A DNA stretch of 64,000 nucleotides. It comes from Acanthochlamys bracteata (lineage: Eukaryota; Streptophyta; Magnoliopsida; Pandanales; Velloziaceae). The position numbers and the translations under genes are program-made. Positions 25,211 to 37,275 of the stretch are shown in pieces. The stretch lies in the NCBI GenBank assembly GCA_019914995.1, contig CM034130.1, forward strand, positions 7,068,001 to 7,132,000, in the 5' to 3' direction. Each line of letters begins with the position of its first letter. Position 1 is the stretch's first letter. The notes under the pieces were generated by a model that saw nothing but the letters and a program-made list of their open reading frames with translations, was not told the DNA's origin and did not search any database.

Positions 25211-28200
25211 ATGGGAGAAGAACGATCGCTTGCCGAGACGCCGACATGGTCGGTGGCGACCGTGACGACTGTCATGGTCGCGGTCTGCTTCCTCGTTGAA
25301 CGCTCGATCTATCGACTAGCCAAAGTATATTGTTATGTATTAATTTTTCTTTATTACGAAATCATTAGTTAATGATTGTTTTGAACTTTGTTGTTTGGAC
25401 TTTCGACTGGCAGTGGCTGAAGAAGACAAAGAGAAAGGCTATGCTTGCATCTCTAGAGAAGATTCGGGAAGGTTCATCTTCTTTTTCTTCTCTGTCGATT
25501 TTGTGTCTCAGATTAATAAATATGTTTGTTTAGTTCTCACTTTGTTTTATTGTTTTTCGAGTGACAAGCTTGAACTTTTTATTTAAGAGTTCATCTGTAT
25601 CATTGACGAGCACTTTGGCATTTTTAATTGTTTAAATATTTCTGTTGGAGACATTGTAGGATAGTTTTTGTTCTCCTGGCTTGAAAACTCTCTTTAATTA
25701 TATTAATTTGATTGATAGAAAATCATAGTGAAGATGCTCAAGCCTATTAAGGAATTGAGTTGAAATAGATGTTGTTTTTCTGTTTTTTGGGTGGTACTTG
25801 GAGCAGAGCTGATGCTTCTGGGCCTTATATCACTGATGCTTAGCCAGACGGCACGGTGGATATCAGAGATCTGCGTTCCTTCCTCACTCTTCAACAGTCG
25901 CTTCTACAGCTGCTCCGAGGACGAGTTTTCAATTGATGACATCATCAGTGGAGGGGATGGGAGACCACTCAACCAGTCTAAGCTCACAGCAGGAATGGTT
26001 GGCTATTCTGCTAAGCAGTGCAGTGAGGTTGTACAACTTACCTCTAGAGCCTGCTTGTGTAGTAGGGTTATCTGGATTAATTGGTGATGCATTTTCTGCT
26101 AGAATCGCGAACCATTTGTGTCATATGAAGGCCTTGAGCAGCTTCTGAGATTCTTGTTCATCCTTGGTATCACTCATGTGTTGTATAGCTTCGCCACTGT
26201 TGTATTGAGCATGCTCAAGGTGAACGAGTTGGCCTTTGTTATGTGCAGTTTTATGAAGGTAGACTAGCTCATTCTTCTTTTGCTGCAGATCTATAGCTGG
26301 AAGAAGTGGGAAATCCTAGCGTACCCTCTTGCCTGTGAGAATTTGCAAGGTAGGTCAATATGGTTTTGCTGCCTTCAGTACCGTTCTCTCTGCTTGCTAA
26401 AGTTTTTGGTGTGGGTATATCTGCATAACCCATTTTGTATTATATTTCCTTTTGGTGACTCGAGCACTCTTGTTGATTATTTATAGTAAAGAAGAAAACA
26501 ATGAAGAGACAGTCGACCTTTGTTTTCCATCATGCCTCTCATCCATGGAGCAAGAGCAAAATTCTAATTTGGATGGTGAGTTCCTAATGCTTATGATAGT
26601 CTCCTCCAACCTGTAAATGAGAAGCCTAAATAAAGGGCATTCCTATGTGAGACAATTCTGATATTATATGTTAACTCTTGGGAGTTCACGATGTGCCAGC
26701 TTTGTTTTGTACGTCAGTTCAAGGGAACCATAACAAAGTCAGATTACATGGCTCTACGTTTGGGTTTTATCTCTGTAAGTACTGTTTCTCATTATGATGC
26801 CATTTAGTTAAGCTGTTTAAATATGGTCCTCAATATGACTTTCAAGCTTTTCAAGTGTCTTCCTTCAACAGCACGTAAAGATTCACACTTTGCAGTGCAA
26901 TTGTTTTTCTGGTGATAATATTTTGATTGATCAAGAGGTTAATTTCATTTTGCAACTTCAAATTCATAGAGATATTTTGAGTTTGTATTGAACTTGCTGT
27001 TTCTCTAACAAGATTTAGTCAAAAGCTCTTTAAGGGTGATTATTTTCCAAAGAACGCTCTTCAAGGAATTTGTACTTTGAAATTAATTGGTGGTAACCTC
27101 AATACTTTACCGGATTCAAAAAGAGAATAGCTGTAATGTTATACATACAAGACCAACTTCTGCAAATTGGTCACGCACAAAAACTTCTTAGTGGCTTAAT
27201 TTTGCAGTGAGGATAATACACACAGATCACAGCCTATTAGCTGTTGATGTACATCTTTTGCTCTGTGTTTATTCTCTCATGATTTTTTTATCTTGCATTA
27301 GAAGCTACTCTAGTCTCTTGCATGCAGACTCTGGACTTTAAGAGAATAAAAACATAAACACAAATATAAGTGATTTCTTGAAATTAACTTCTAGGATGTC
27401 TTGGTTTAGGAGTGCATTCCAGGATAAAAGGTTGCCCCGTTTAAGATTCCCAAGACACACCAAAAACTTGCTAAAGTCATATTCCCTTTTTGCTTACTAT
27501 TTTTTATTTCATCTAACTCAAAGTTTCTCTGGTGCAGAATCATAAACTACCACTCTCCTATAATTTCCACAAGTATATGGTCCGTAGCATGGAAGATGAG
27601 TTTCATGAAAGCATTGGCATCAGGTACATGAAGATGGTGATGTTACTATGTCATCAAGTCACTGTTTGCAAGTCAGAAGACAGCTGCTATGCAGGCTGTC
27701 TAACAATGTTTGCCTTTTAACACAGACTATTGTTAGTATCGTGCTGTCACTTTGCTCAAAGTAGTCCAAACACATGAGTCGGTCTGTTTCCTAAGTATAC
27801 TTATTTGTGTTGGGTCTAACTAAAGCTTTGGCTATCAGTTTCTTTTTTATAACCTATAGTCATTAGTCACGGTAACTATTTACCATTTCTCCTATAGCGA
27901 TCAATTATTTAATTGTGGTGCAGCTGGCCGCTCTGGGTATATGCAATTATTTGTATTTTCATCAACATTCATGGTATGTTATATCTACCTTAAGCCTTTT
28001 TTCCTTGGTCCATGTGGATCGTTTTGGTAGTGACAATCATAAATTTGATTGGCAGGACTTAACATATATTTCTGGTTATCTTTTGTTCCTGCAATTGTAA
28101 GTACTATGCAGTTTTATAATCTTATAATTGAAGGCTAGCGTCTTATGAAAATTTTGGTACTGCTGCCAGTAACTAATTTTTCTTTAAATTTATCAAAGCT

Positions 28201-29358
28201 GGTTATGCTTGTTGGCATGAAGTTGCAACATGTGGTTGCTCAGTTAGCTCTTGAGATTGTTGGGGCTACAGGTCCACTTGCAGGGACTCAACTGAAACCA
28301 AGAGATGAGCTCTTTTGGTTTGGTAAACCTGAACTTCTTCTTCAGCTTATTCAATTCATCACCTTTCAGGTGACAACAGAAATACATGTTATTTTTTCTA
28401 GACTAAAATTACCATGGTCTGATGTTTCTTTTCCTGTGTGCAGAATGCCTTTGAAATGGCTACATTCATCTGGTCTGTGGTAAGACAGCACCTTCATATG
28501 ATTTTGGTGTTATGACTCTTTTCTTGAGAAACATATCTGCTTGTGATTATGCCCTTTCGGTTGCAACTGATTTTCTCCATTTTGCAGTGGCAATTAAATG
28601 GTTCTTCATGTTTCATGAAGAACCATCTATTGGTTGCTATTCGCTTGATATGTGGGTAAGAGATCCTTATACCTACATGTACATTAAAGATGTAGGTCTT
28701 CTTATGGTACAGCATAGAAGACCATAACAATTTGGAATTATATTCACTACATCTAATGTATTATCTATCTACAATTGCAGGTTGCTAGTTCAGTTTTGGT
28801 GCAGTTATAGTACATTGCCCCTGAATGTGATAATCAGTCAGGTAGATTCTACCTATAGTTTGTTTTTAGGACTCAAAAGTTAAAAAATGATGTTTGCCTT
28901 GATATATGGCTCCATCCGAGTGCAATGAACTTAACTGCACTTGAAAATTCATGTCATTATAGTGGAAAGTGCTTATCTTAGTTAAGACTATTTTAGAGGT
29001 AGAACGCTTATTGAAGAATGGCCCTGCTGTGTTTCTATATAAATTTGTGGTATCAGAAAGTTATAATATTTCAAACATGCTTTGTCTATGTCTATAGATG
29101 GGATCCAAGTTCAAGAAATCATTGATTCCGGAGAGTGTAAGGGAATCTCTCCACAGTTGGTGCCGAAGAGTGAAGGCGAAGTCGAGGCATTTGCGAGTTG
29201 GAACCACCAGGTCGACTTGCTCACTAGATGATGATGAGACCAACACCATTGGATCAGGAACTTTGTCGCCTAGAAGCCCTTGCAGAACCTCTCTCGAAGA
29301 GCTTGATGTTGTTTCCCCCATTGATGAGCAGACGATGTTCAACATATCACGCCTCTGA
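25211..29358 (+). CDS. MLO family seven-transmembrane protein, clade I (MLO4/11/14-like)
   Basis: Fifteen exons: 25211-25324, 25414-25471, 25807-26027, 26103-26219, 26289-26349, 26487-26575, 26700-26774, 27538-27623, 27924-27973, 28056-28096, 28199-28369, 28444-28479, 28588-28655, 28781-28841, 29098-29358. All phases agree and give 502 residues. MLO proteins are plasma-membrane calmodulin-binding proteins; recent work describes them as calcium channels. Clade I acts in root thigmomorphogenesis. Seen here: [94 protein letters not shown] and [19 protein letters not shown]. The calmodulin-binding helix is around [19 protein letters not shown]. The tail is about 70 residues shorter than AtMLO4 as I recall it. 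Exon 3/4 joining (26027/26103) uses a weak GAG|GTTGTA donor and a 75-nt intron, chosen because it alone keeps phase. A GTGAGG donor 4 bases earlier would shift the frame. Confidence 0.93.
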
Positions 29359-30070
29359 TCACATAAGTACTTCACTAATCTATATCTCAACTGTGGTTTC
29401 AGTCAACCTGACTATCGGACGAAACACCAAGCAAACACAAAGTCCTCTTTGGCTTCTCAGTCTAGACAAAAGTTCAGAAGAGTAAATAACGGTTTCTGTA
29501 TTAGCTACTTCAATGTAGTCCTATCTTCATTTCTACAAGCACAGTTCGGGCAATGAGAGTGCATCGCTAGATAGATGCAATCTTCATATTGGGATATCTT
29601 CAAGGCCGATTAAAGTGTTGGTGGATGAAGGTTGAACTTATGTATCCTGTATTAAGCTACTCGTAGCAATCCTTGGCGACAAGTTCTGCGTAATTGTTGT
29701 ATGTTATATCTTTCAAAATTTCTAATTGTTGTATGTTATATTGTTGTATGTTTGCTGTTGCTTATAGACTGCTCTGTTCTTAGTCGTTAATTACTGTGTA
29801 TGTCTATTTTGAACCATGCTTATGTTAGTAGCAAGCTAAATTTCGACAACTACAGAAGGAAAAAAGAAGCATTTTGCGGCAAAACAGTTACTATATTATC
29901 ATTATTTATCATTCATTCAAAACACAACGACGGAAATTTTCTTCAAGTCTTACAGAACACCTTCATCAACAAAACTACTAAACATAATAATCAAACTAAA
30001 AACCAAGAGAGAAGGAGTGAGATTTCAATATCTCATCTGAGATTCCAAACAACAACTCATGCAAATGAAT
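29359..30070. other. MLO and ferredoxin convergent 3' flanks
   Basis: The two genes converge here, so this is mostly 3' UTR and terminator sequence. A short direct repeat TTGTTGTATGTTATAT occurs near 29694-29742. I see no further gene. Confidence 0.4.
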
Positions 30071-30505
30071 TTACACGAGCTCCTCTTCCTTGTGGGTCTC
30101 TATAACACAGTCAGACTTGGGGTAAGCCATGCAAGTCAGCACCCACCCAGCTGCAATCTGATCATCATCAAGAAAACTAACCTCCGATTGATCAATCTCT
30201 CCCTGAACAATCTTTCCGGCACAAGAAGAGCAAGACCCAGCACGGCATGAGTACGGAAGATCGATCCCAACTTCCTCAGCAACGTCAAGAATATAAGTAT
30301 CCTCCGGGCACTCAATCTCTTGCTCACCTTCAGGAGTTATCAGCTTTACCTTGTATGTGGTAGCCATAGCAGTGATTCTTCCTCCGCGAGCTTTCTTGAT
30401 ACCAAACAACTGTTGTTGGCCGGAGAAAGCACGAAGGCCAGAGACAGCTGCAGGCTGCTTTCGCAGGAATGCTGTGCTTGACAATGCAGCAGTTGCAGCA
30501 GCCAT
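30071..30505 (-). CDS. PETF: chloroplast [2Fe-2S] ferredoxin (photosynthetic, leaf type)
   Basis: A single uninterrupted exon encodes 144 residues on the minus strand. The first ~47 form a chloroplast transit peptide rich in Ala, Ser, Arg and Lys ([29 protein letters not shown]). The mature protein starts at [13 protein letters not shown] and is about 97 residues, the normal plant length. The four cluster ligands are Cys87, Cys92, Cys95 and Cys125 ([12 protein letters not shown] and LTCMAYPK). The acidic tail (HKEEELV) is typical of photosynthetic rather than root isoforms. It carries electrons from photosystem I to ferredoxin-NADP reductase and other stromal acceptors. It converges with the MLO gene; in Arabidopsis FD1 (At1g10960) and MLO4 (At1g11000) are also close, from memory. 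No defect is visible. Confidence 0.97.
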   Translation of the reverse strand: MAAATAALSSTAFLRKQPAAVSGLRAFSGQQQLFGIKKARGGRITAMATTYKVKLITPEGEQEIECPEDTYILDVAEEVGIDLPYSCRAGSCSSCAGKIVQGEIDQSEVSFLDDDQIAAGWVLTCMAYPKSDCVIETHKEEELV

Positions 30506-30590
30506 GGATTCGAATGCTAAAGCAAAAAAGCTCTATAACTACTAGTAGTGCTACTTCTTGTGCTCGCTGGAGTGTAGTAGTATGGACAGA

Positions 30591-30600
30591 TGATATAGGG
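30591..30600 (-). promoter_or_regulatory. candidate TATA box of the ferredoxin gene
   Basis: On the minus strand this reads CCCTATATCA, 86-95 bases upstream of the ferredoxin ATG. The spacing leaves room for a short leader. It is the best TATA-like element in the flank, but the call is by eye. Confidence 0.4.
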
Positions 30601-32168
30601 GAAGCGATGAGATGAAGTTGTGGTATAGAAATTGCGATACGTGGCAGAAATTTTGTGGGTAGCTTATCTCTTGAGATGGGTGAGGGTTCAGTGGTGTTGG
30701 GTGTAGATCTTGTGACATGCACGCATCAAAAAAATATCAACAATATTAACGATGCAAATTGTGCTGTGTTGAGATCTACATTAAAGTACTATGATTGGTT
30801 TGCAGAGGTTAATGCTTCATGCAAAAAATGGCCATTCATTCAAATTTGAGTGAAAATTTGAACATTGTTTATGGCCATAGAAGATTATAGAGGCAGGAGT
30901 GAGTTTCTTTTTGTTAATTCATGCCTCTTGTGTTCAGTATATTTTGATAGTTTTGGAACTGTTTGATGCGTGCTTCAGTAGAAAGGTTTTGGGTTGGAGT
31001 GTAATTTCTTTTATTCAAAAGTACTTTTTTTTATCCAAAAAGTCACTTTTAGTTAAATTTTATTAATTTTTTATAATTATTTACTTTTTACAATTTACTT
31101 TTCTAAAAAATAGTTTTTTTAAAAAAATCACTTATTGTGAAAGGAATACACCTTCATGTTGTGGTCGGATCAATAGTACGTGATTGGAATTTGTGATTTG
31201 AGAAGGGACGCATTCTTTCGATCGTGAACTGTAAAACGTAAGGTACAAAATAATCACCAAAACCAATTCTTGCTTAGGAGGAGATCCATTAAAATTGATG
31301 GCAATAGTACGTGATTGGAACAAATGAAAATTGTTGTTGATATTTGAAGAGGGTTCTTCTTACTTCTTGATGTTCACGACTGGTATGGTATGATTATACA
31401 AAGTTTTCTAGGAGAACATGTTCTATTTTCAAGCAGCTTCTGTAATGCACTTCTACTTGCTTTGAGCCCTCAAAAGAAAAGAAAAGAAGCCGATCTTCAC
31501 TCGAACTCCACCTGTTGCGTCCTTGTTCAAGGTATCATTGCCATTTCAGGCTCCTCTACTCCAGTCTGTTGTTGTTGCCGTGCTAACTACCAGTGCTTTC
31601 TTGCCTCTGTCGCCTTTCTAGCAGAGCTTAACTGCACCAGTTTATTGGAGTACTCCAAAGAGATTCTCTTGCTCTTCCACTGCCCTTCAATCTTTCTCTA
31701 GGCTTACGCAGATTGCATGATAAGCTCTATGTTAAATGTACCTACTTGAAGAATACTGATACATATACACAGCAAGTCTAGGAGCTAAAGGGCCTTCTGC
31801 ATTGTGTATGCCATAAATGTTAGCATAAGCCTAGTTTCTACTGGAAAAATCTGAGTACTTTTTCTAACCAGTGGTATGAGAAAGCTAGTTCCACAGTGGG
31901 AGAGTCTCTAAAGTGCTTGTGAACAAGTTGTCCCAAAGCAACCTATAGTTCCTGAATTTTGGAATGTTTTCAACAAAAGAGCAGAAAAGTTTATATTCTG
32001 AGAGGCAAGTTGAACAAGAAGATACCTCCAACCTGATGCCATCTAAGGTGGTTGTTTACCAATTGAAAATTAATCGTGCTGAAATGCTCGTCGTAAGAGT
32101 TTTAAGTAGGTAATGAATTTACTTGTCCAAGTTGAGCGCACAGACTAAAATTCTGCTCTCTGCTTCCT
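30601..32168. other. ferredoxin upstream region and spacer
   Basis: Contains the ferredoxin 5' flank and AT-rich spacer. A pair of similar segments, GTACGTGATTGGAA near 31177 and 31306, forms a short local repeat. A plus-strand open frame at 31390-31701 lies where the transit-peptide exon of the neighbouring NFU relic might be, but I cannot align it to any NFU presequence. Confidence 0.3.
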
Positions 32169-32851
32169 GATACAGCAGTTGAAGGCGTTGCTGCTCCATA
32201 TCCAATAGCAGAACTGCCACTGACTCCAGTGAATGTGGAGTCTGTTCTGGATGAGGTAAGACCATATCTCATTGCAGACGGAGAATGTGACTCTGCATGA
32301 AATAGATGGAAATGTAGTAAAATTGAAACTGCAAGGAGCATGTGGATCCTGCCCAAGTTCTGTCATAACCATGAATATTGGCATTGAAGGCCGATTGAAG
32401 GAAAAAATCACCGAAATAGTAGCGGTGGAGCCTGTTCCAGATGAAGAAACAGCTCTTGAACTAAACCACAAGAATGTTGAAAAGGTAACCCACTCAGCCA
32501 TAATAATCTTCACATGTTAAACATTGTTATAGCTACCCTTTGAATTGCTTGATGCTGCCGTAGCAATAAACTAACGGGTACACTATGTAGTACATGAGCT
32601 GTCAGTGAACTTTTAAGAATGTGCCACAGATAGGAAACTGACCTGCGCCATTGGTTGCCTGCATTCAGGTACTTGATGAGATGAGGCCTGATCTTAATGG
32701 AACAGGTTGTGGAGAGCTTGATTTTATTCACATTGAAGAGTCCATAGTTAAGGTTTGACTAACTGGCCCAGTAGCTGGAGTCACGACCTTGCCAAGTAGC
32801 AATTACACAAGCTCTGAGAAAAGATTCCTACTATAGCAGCAGTCCAAATTT
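32169..32851 (+). pseudogene. plastid NFU-type iron-sulfur scaffold pseudogene
   Basis: NFU2/NFU3 proteins carry a CxxC Fe-S scaffold domain plus a degenerate second NifU-C domain, and supply clusters to chloroplast proteins. Readable here are [65 protein letters not shown] (the CxxC), [17 protein letters not shown] and VLDEMRPDLNG..GELDFIHIEE. An intron survives (32485-32668, GT..AG), so this is a duplicated gene and not a retrocopy. Disablements: loss of about two bases near 32281 in the DGGN turn; TGA at 32756-32758 replacing an Arg codon after ESIVKV; and a one-base loss near 32820 in LREKIPTIAAVQ, whose codons are still visible in another frame. No transit-peptide exon could be identified. 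The scaffold Cys pair is intact but not translatable in one frame. Confidence 0.88.
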
Positions 32852-33754
32852 TGTCATAATCATGGCAAAATAGTACTTGTTACATGACATGAAAAAGCTC
32901 CAGTAGGTGTACAAGGAACATGAAGAAAGTTAAGTTTCTTCTTATCTACTTGATAATTGCAAACAGGAATACAATGAAGTGTCAAAAGTAATATCGAAGG
33001 TATAGTTTATAGAAAGGAATCCATTCACTGACCCATTGAACATCAAGAGGCACAAAATTGTCATAATCGGTTAAAGAAATATGCAGTATAAAAGAATTAA
33101 TCCTGATCAGAAGTTCCCTTCCATATCATCCTTCATAGGTGCATAAGGCTCGCTGCATCACGGCTCTAAAGTGGTCCTCTCCAAGTGGTGTTACATGCAG
33201 CGAGCTCCGACAATGCCAATTAAGAAGAAATAGGACGTAGGATAACCCACAATGTAGAAAACGTTGTTTTGCGAAGTAATTCTGAATGAAGTTACATCCT
33301 TATGCAACTATCTGCACAGAAGAAAGCAAGGAGAATAGAGAATTTTGAAAAATTTCTATTGAATATGTCCATTACGTCATACTTATATAGCTCTGACAGA
33401 AATTTTATTTGATATATCAAATGTAACCTCATTGTGTCTAAAATCTGATCAGCTGATTGAAAGTAACATATAGTCCGCAATTCTTGTTCAGCCCACTGGA
33501 AGTGAAACTCTATCCAGACAATTGAAGCCATATCCTTGCGATGCTTGAAACCCAACATAGCAACATATAAGAGCAACACAAAAGAAATATTCACATGGTG
33601 CACCGAAAGGTAGCATTATACATGGCTTTTAGGTTAAAAAGATAGTATGGAAGGAATGAAAGTATCACTATACTAACTTAATGAAGAGAGTGCAAAAAAG
33701 CTTTAAGAAATAAACTTTTTCAAAGACGTTGACATACATGTTATAGAGCAAACC
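32852..33754. other. spacer between NFU relic and exonuclease gene
   Basis: Probably contains the 3' UTR of the minus-strand exonuclease gene, which ends at 33755. An open frame at 33292-33603 on the minus strand shows no recognisable features. Nothing else is supported. Confidence 0.3.
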
Positions 33755-35785
33755 TTATTTCGATGTTGGAAAACTCTGATGGTGCTCTCGTGTTTCAGCC
33801 AAATGTCTGACGAAGTTTGAAATTACAGTTGTATCTCCTGAGTTTTCCCTCTTTGAGAGCCAATTTTCTTGAAGATGAACTGAAGCATCCCTGCAGGACA
33901 TAAGATCGTTAAAAGTATGATAATATGAACTAGTCTCATCCATCACATTAATATCTACCTCCTAAGGCGAAGCACATCATAGTTCCTTCGCAAATAATCA
34001 GCATACTTTGTAAGTGCATCTTGTGCATATGGTTTTCCCACTGTTCTAACTGCCGCTGCTTCAACTAAATTCTCAAGTGAACCATGCTTCTTTAAGAGCT
34101 TGAGAGCTGTTTTGCGACCAAAACCAGGTACCAAGAGCTGGATTCCAGGTACACCATCAGCTTCATCACCCAGTAGGCATCCTTTATGATTAGAACTCTA
34201 ATCAGAAGTATTAGACAAAGAGGCTAAAGTTGGCGTTTGAAATATCTAAGTAATAAATACTTGATGTATCTTCCAGGTTTAACTTCTCCCAGATTTGGTT
34301 GCATGATCAATCTCAAAAATGTTTCAGGAAACAGAGATGACGACATAAAAATAGAAGTGTAAAAATATGCAAGTAGAAAACCTCATGCACAATACAATGT
34401 GTTAGTCAATTTAGAAGAAAGAGGTTAGTCTAAAGAAAAAAAAAGAAGAAGAAAACTACACTTACGAAGACTCAGATCAGAGCTTGGGTCACATTTATAT
34501 TGACCAATATAATGTCTTAAAGTATAGAATGACCAGCGGCCAATCTCAGGCATTGGCATGACCATTTGAACATTCTCAGATATCAGCTGCTTGAAATCTT
34601 TGTCGGGTGAACCGATGACAACTCGAAATCCCTTTGCAAGAACTTGATCTGTCAATGTTGCGACTACATCATCTGCCTCATAGCCAGTTATTTTAATGAC
34701 CTGCAGTGAACTCACAATATTTACTACATCATCTGCCTCATAGCTTAAGGAAGAAAAACTTAAATCACATATGTAGCATCTACATTTTATAGTGCCAACA
34801 ATAAAACAATACTTTGCTTCCCTTTCCAACTAGAAATACTATCCACAAGAGTAAAAAGAAAAAAAAGAAAAAAAACGTGTTTACCACATACCGGCACATT
34901 GCACTTCTGAAGCACATGAGTAACTTGCAGCTCAGCAGAGCTTGAATACCCTTCAGAAGTTCTTCTGCTTATTTGGGTCGCTGTCAAATGCTTTGAAAAT
35001 TTCCTCCGGTGTGCTTTGTACGAGGGTAACAGCCTCCTCCTGTACTCATTCCCTTCCTCTCCATCCAGTACCTGAAATTCCTCAATAAACAAGAACCCAA
35101 AATTACCAAATTATTCAAATCAAAGCCTCAGTGCAACGACAGGTTCACTAAAGTCTAAAACCATTACTTCGTGTTCTTCAACAAAGAAGAAGGAAAGAAA
35201 GTTATCTTTGCCGTCTCACACATTAAAGCAAGTAACAGGATCAACAACCAAAAGCTAATATTAAACTTCTGTTTTCTGCAGATTGTTTAGTGAAGACTAC
35301 AAATGTAAATCAAATGAGAAGCAACCAAGTCATGAACAAAAGCAGAAGAATACTGGAAAACCTATACAATCCTATTATACACAAAAAAAAAAAATCTATC
35401 TTTGACCATTGTTCTACTGAAATCACGAAATTCAAGTATCAATCAAATCATGGTGATTTAAGAAAGAAGCTAGCAATCTTACAGCGATGACTGGGTCGGT
35501 GCGGGAAACTTGGTCGAAGAAGAGCGAAATCCATCGAGCGAAGCACCGAAGGCTCGGCTTGTCTCCGCTGTAACAAAGCGGGTTCACATCGAGAAAGAAA
35601 ACTCGCCGGGGCTTCACTGGCTTCTTGCACTCCACCTGTTCGACGGAATGCCGAGCACGGAACTGGGACGAGGACAAAGAGCCTTGAGAAGGAGGGCAGA
35701 GAGCTTGCATGGGTTGGCTCTGTGTTTGTGTTTGCGCCTTCCAGCAAGGGCTAGCTCCCTGCGTTGTGAACGAGAACGCCAACAT
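33755..35785 (-). CDS. 5'-3' exonuclease domain protein (Pol I N-terminal / FEN-like), probably organellar
   Basis: Five exons on the minus strand (35483-35785, 34892-35071, 34466-34700, 33959-34181, 33755-33890) join into 358 residues. The fold is the 5'-3' exonuclease of bacterial DNA polymerase I, a structure-specific, metal-dependent nuclease. Seen: VFFLDVNPLCYSGDKPSLR (first acidic motif), VLDGEEGNEYRRRLLPSYKA, YEADDVVATL at residues 168-177 (metal-binding acidic cluster), SPDKDFKQL at 192-200, and LGDEADGVPGIQ followed by a helix-hairpin-helix with GFGRKTALKLLKKHGSL. The first ~55 residues are Ser/Gln-rich without acidic residues, which suits organelle targeting. The start at 35785 (MLAFSFTTQG) is preferred over an upstream non-ATG extension. 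Related Arabidopsis genes, from memory, are At3g52050 and At1g34380. A 21-bp piece of exon 3 is duplicated in the preceding intron, listed separately. Confidence 0.92.
34663..34743 (-). repeat. 21-bp exon segment duplicated into the adjacent intron, 60 bp apart
   Basis: ACTACATCATCTGCCTCATA(G) occurs at 34663-34683, inside exon 3 of the exonuclease gene, and again at 34723-34743 in intron 2. On the coding strand both read TATGAGGCAGATGATGTAGT, codons for YEADDVV. The offset is exactly 20 codons and the intervening frame is open across the normal splice acceptor. Upstream acceptor use or intron retention would duplicate this acidic motif in the protein. Confidence 0.85.
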
Positions 35786-36433
35786 GTTGCTTACAAGCCA
35801 CTCAATAGACTGTTGGTACTGGGAAATGTTTATCATCTTATTTTATTTAAGATATAACAATGACTTTTCTGTTAATTTAAAATATCTTATTTTATTTAAG
35901 ATACTTTTTTTGGTTTTGATGGTGAATTTTTATAAAATAAGTTATTCAAAATAAATTATTAAAAATAATATAATTGAAAATGAGTTGGTTTTCTATTTTT
36001 TAATTAAAATAGATTAAAATAAATTTTCATATTTTTTTATATTATTTTATATTTGAAAGTGAAATCAAAATTAAAAAAATGAATTGTTAAGGTGAAAGTA
36101 GAAGAAAGAACATTTTATGTAAATGTTAAAAGCCATCTAACAACCGGCTCTTTTATTTTTTATTTATTTTATTTGTTTATTTCTTTTCTATTGTATCCTA
36201 GAACCACTAACCAAGCTCTCTCTTTAAAGCAAGAAGATATTTAAAAGTACTTATTATAAAAATACTATAAAACTTTTTAAAAGATAAATTTATTTTGTTA
36301 TTTAAAAAATTAATAAAATAATGAATAAAATATTTATAAATAGAATTTTATATATTATCAAAATTTTAAAAATATTTAAAAATTTTATTAAAAAATATTT
36401 TAAAAAAAATTAAATAAAAAAAAAGCTCCCGAA
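35786..36433. other. AT-rich spacer upstream of the exonuclease gene
   Basis: Includes the direct repeat ATATCTTATTTTATTTAAGA-type blocks near 35835-35905. A TATTTTTAAAA-rich region at about 36235-36425 resembles the family A MITE core without clear ends. No gene is seen. Confidence 0.35.
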
Positions 36434-36842
36434 TGGCCCAAACCCCTCAGCAACGCCGCTCTCAGCTGAGTTCCCCAGCAACTACCGCTCTCGATTTTCT
36501 AACTTTGTCAAAGCATTCTCGTTCACCTCTTCTTCTTCTTCAAATTCTTCGTTCTTTCGTGGAATATGGATTTCGAAAAATTTCTTTTCGAATCCGGTGA
36601 CCATGGTGCAGAGAAACAATTTTGGTGTTCGAATGATGGCGAAGAGAGAAGAAGAAACGAACGCAATCAGGACAAGAACACTGAAGAACTCAGAAGAGAT
36701 TGTTGATCTTAAAGGAGAGTTGTTCACGCCCGCTTGCAGAAGTCTGCAGGGAAGAACGGATGAATTTTCTTTTTCTCAGTTAATCGTCTCCGGAAGACGA
36801 AATTTGTCCTGCAACACAATCTACAGCACAACTTCTGAAAAC
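36434..36842 (+). other. unassigned open frames, possible first exon of an unknown gene
   Basis: Above-average GC content and two overlapping frames mark a possible exon. One starts MAQTPQQRRSQLSSPATTAL at 36434 and runs 55 codons. The other stays open from before 36440 to TGA 36843 (..RFSNFVKAFSFTSSSSSNSS.., MMAKREEETNAIRTRTLKN..). A Ser-rich stretch in the second resembles an organelle presequence. I recognise neither and see no partner exons downstream to 38 kb. Confidence 0.25.
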
Positions 36843-37275
36843 TGAAGTAACCTAAAGTAAACATGGTTTATGAAAGATAATCTTTGGGCTCGATAACGAT
36901 GCATCCTGCTCGAATGCAGTAGTTACAATTTGTATAAATCAATTGCAGGGACTTCAGCATGAAATCTAGTACCATAGTTTTTGTTTTGATTACAAGTTCC
37001 TAGATTCATATATTATAGCAAGGCAAATATGCAGACTAGATTGGTTTGTGGTAGACTGTTTGATATCATGCATAACGACAGGTTTTTACATTGGCCGCCT
37101 GCATACAAGTTAGTTTTGGTAAAATCAGACTGCACCGACATAAGAGATCCAATTTGATGCACTTCTTTATTATGGGAGTGTCAAGTTTCAATGCATAATT
37201 TATCCTCCAGAAAGTTTCAATGCGCTGACTGTCCATTTCTCTTCTTTGTGTGCATTTAAATTGTAGGAAAGCTTA

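Noticed and set aside
31390..31701. Open frame as the transit-peptide exon of the NFU relic
   Set aside because: It cannot be aligned to an NFU presequence, and no compatible donor was identified.
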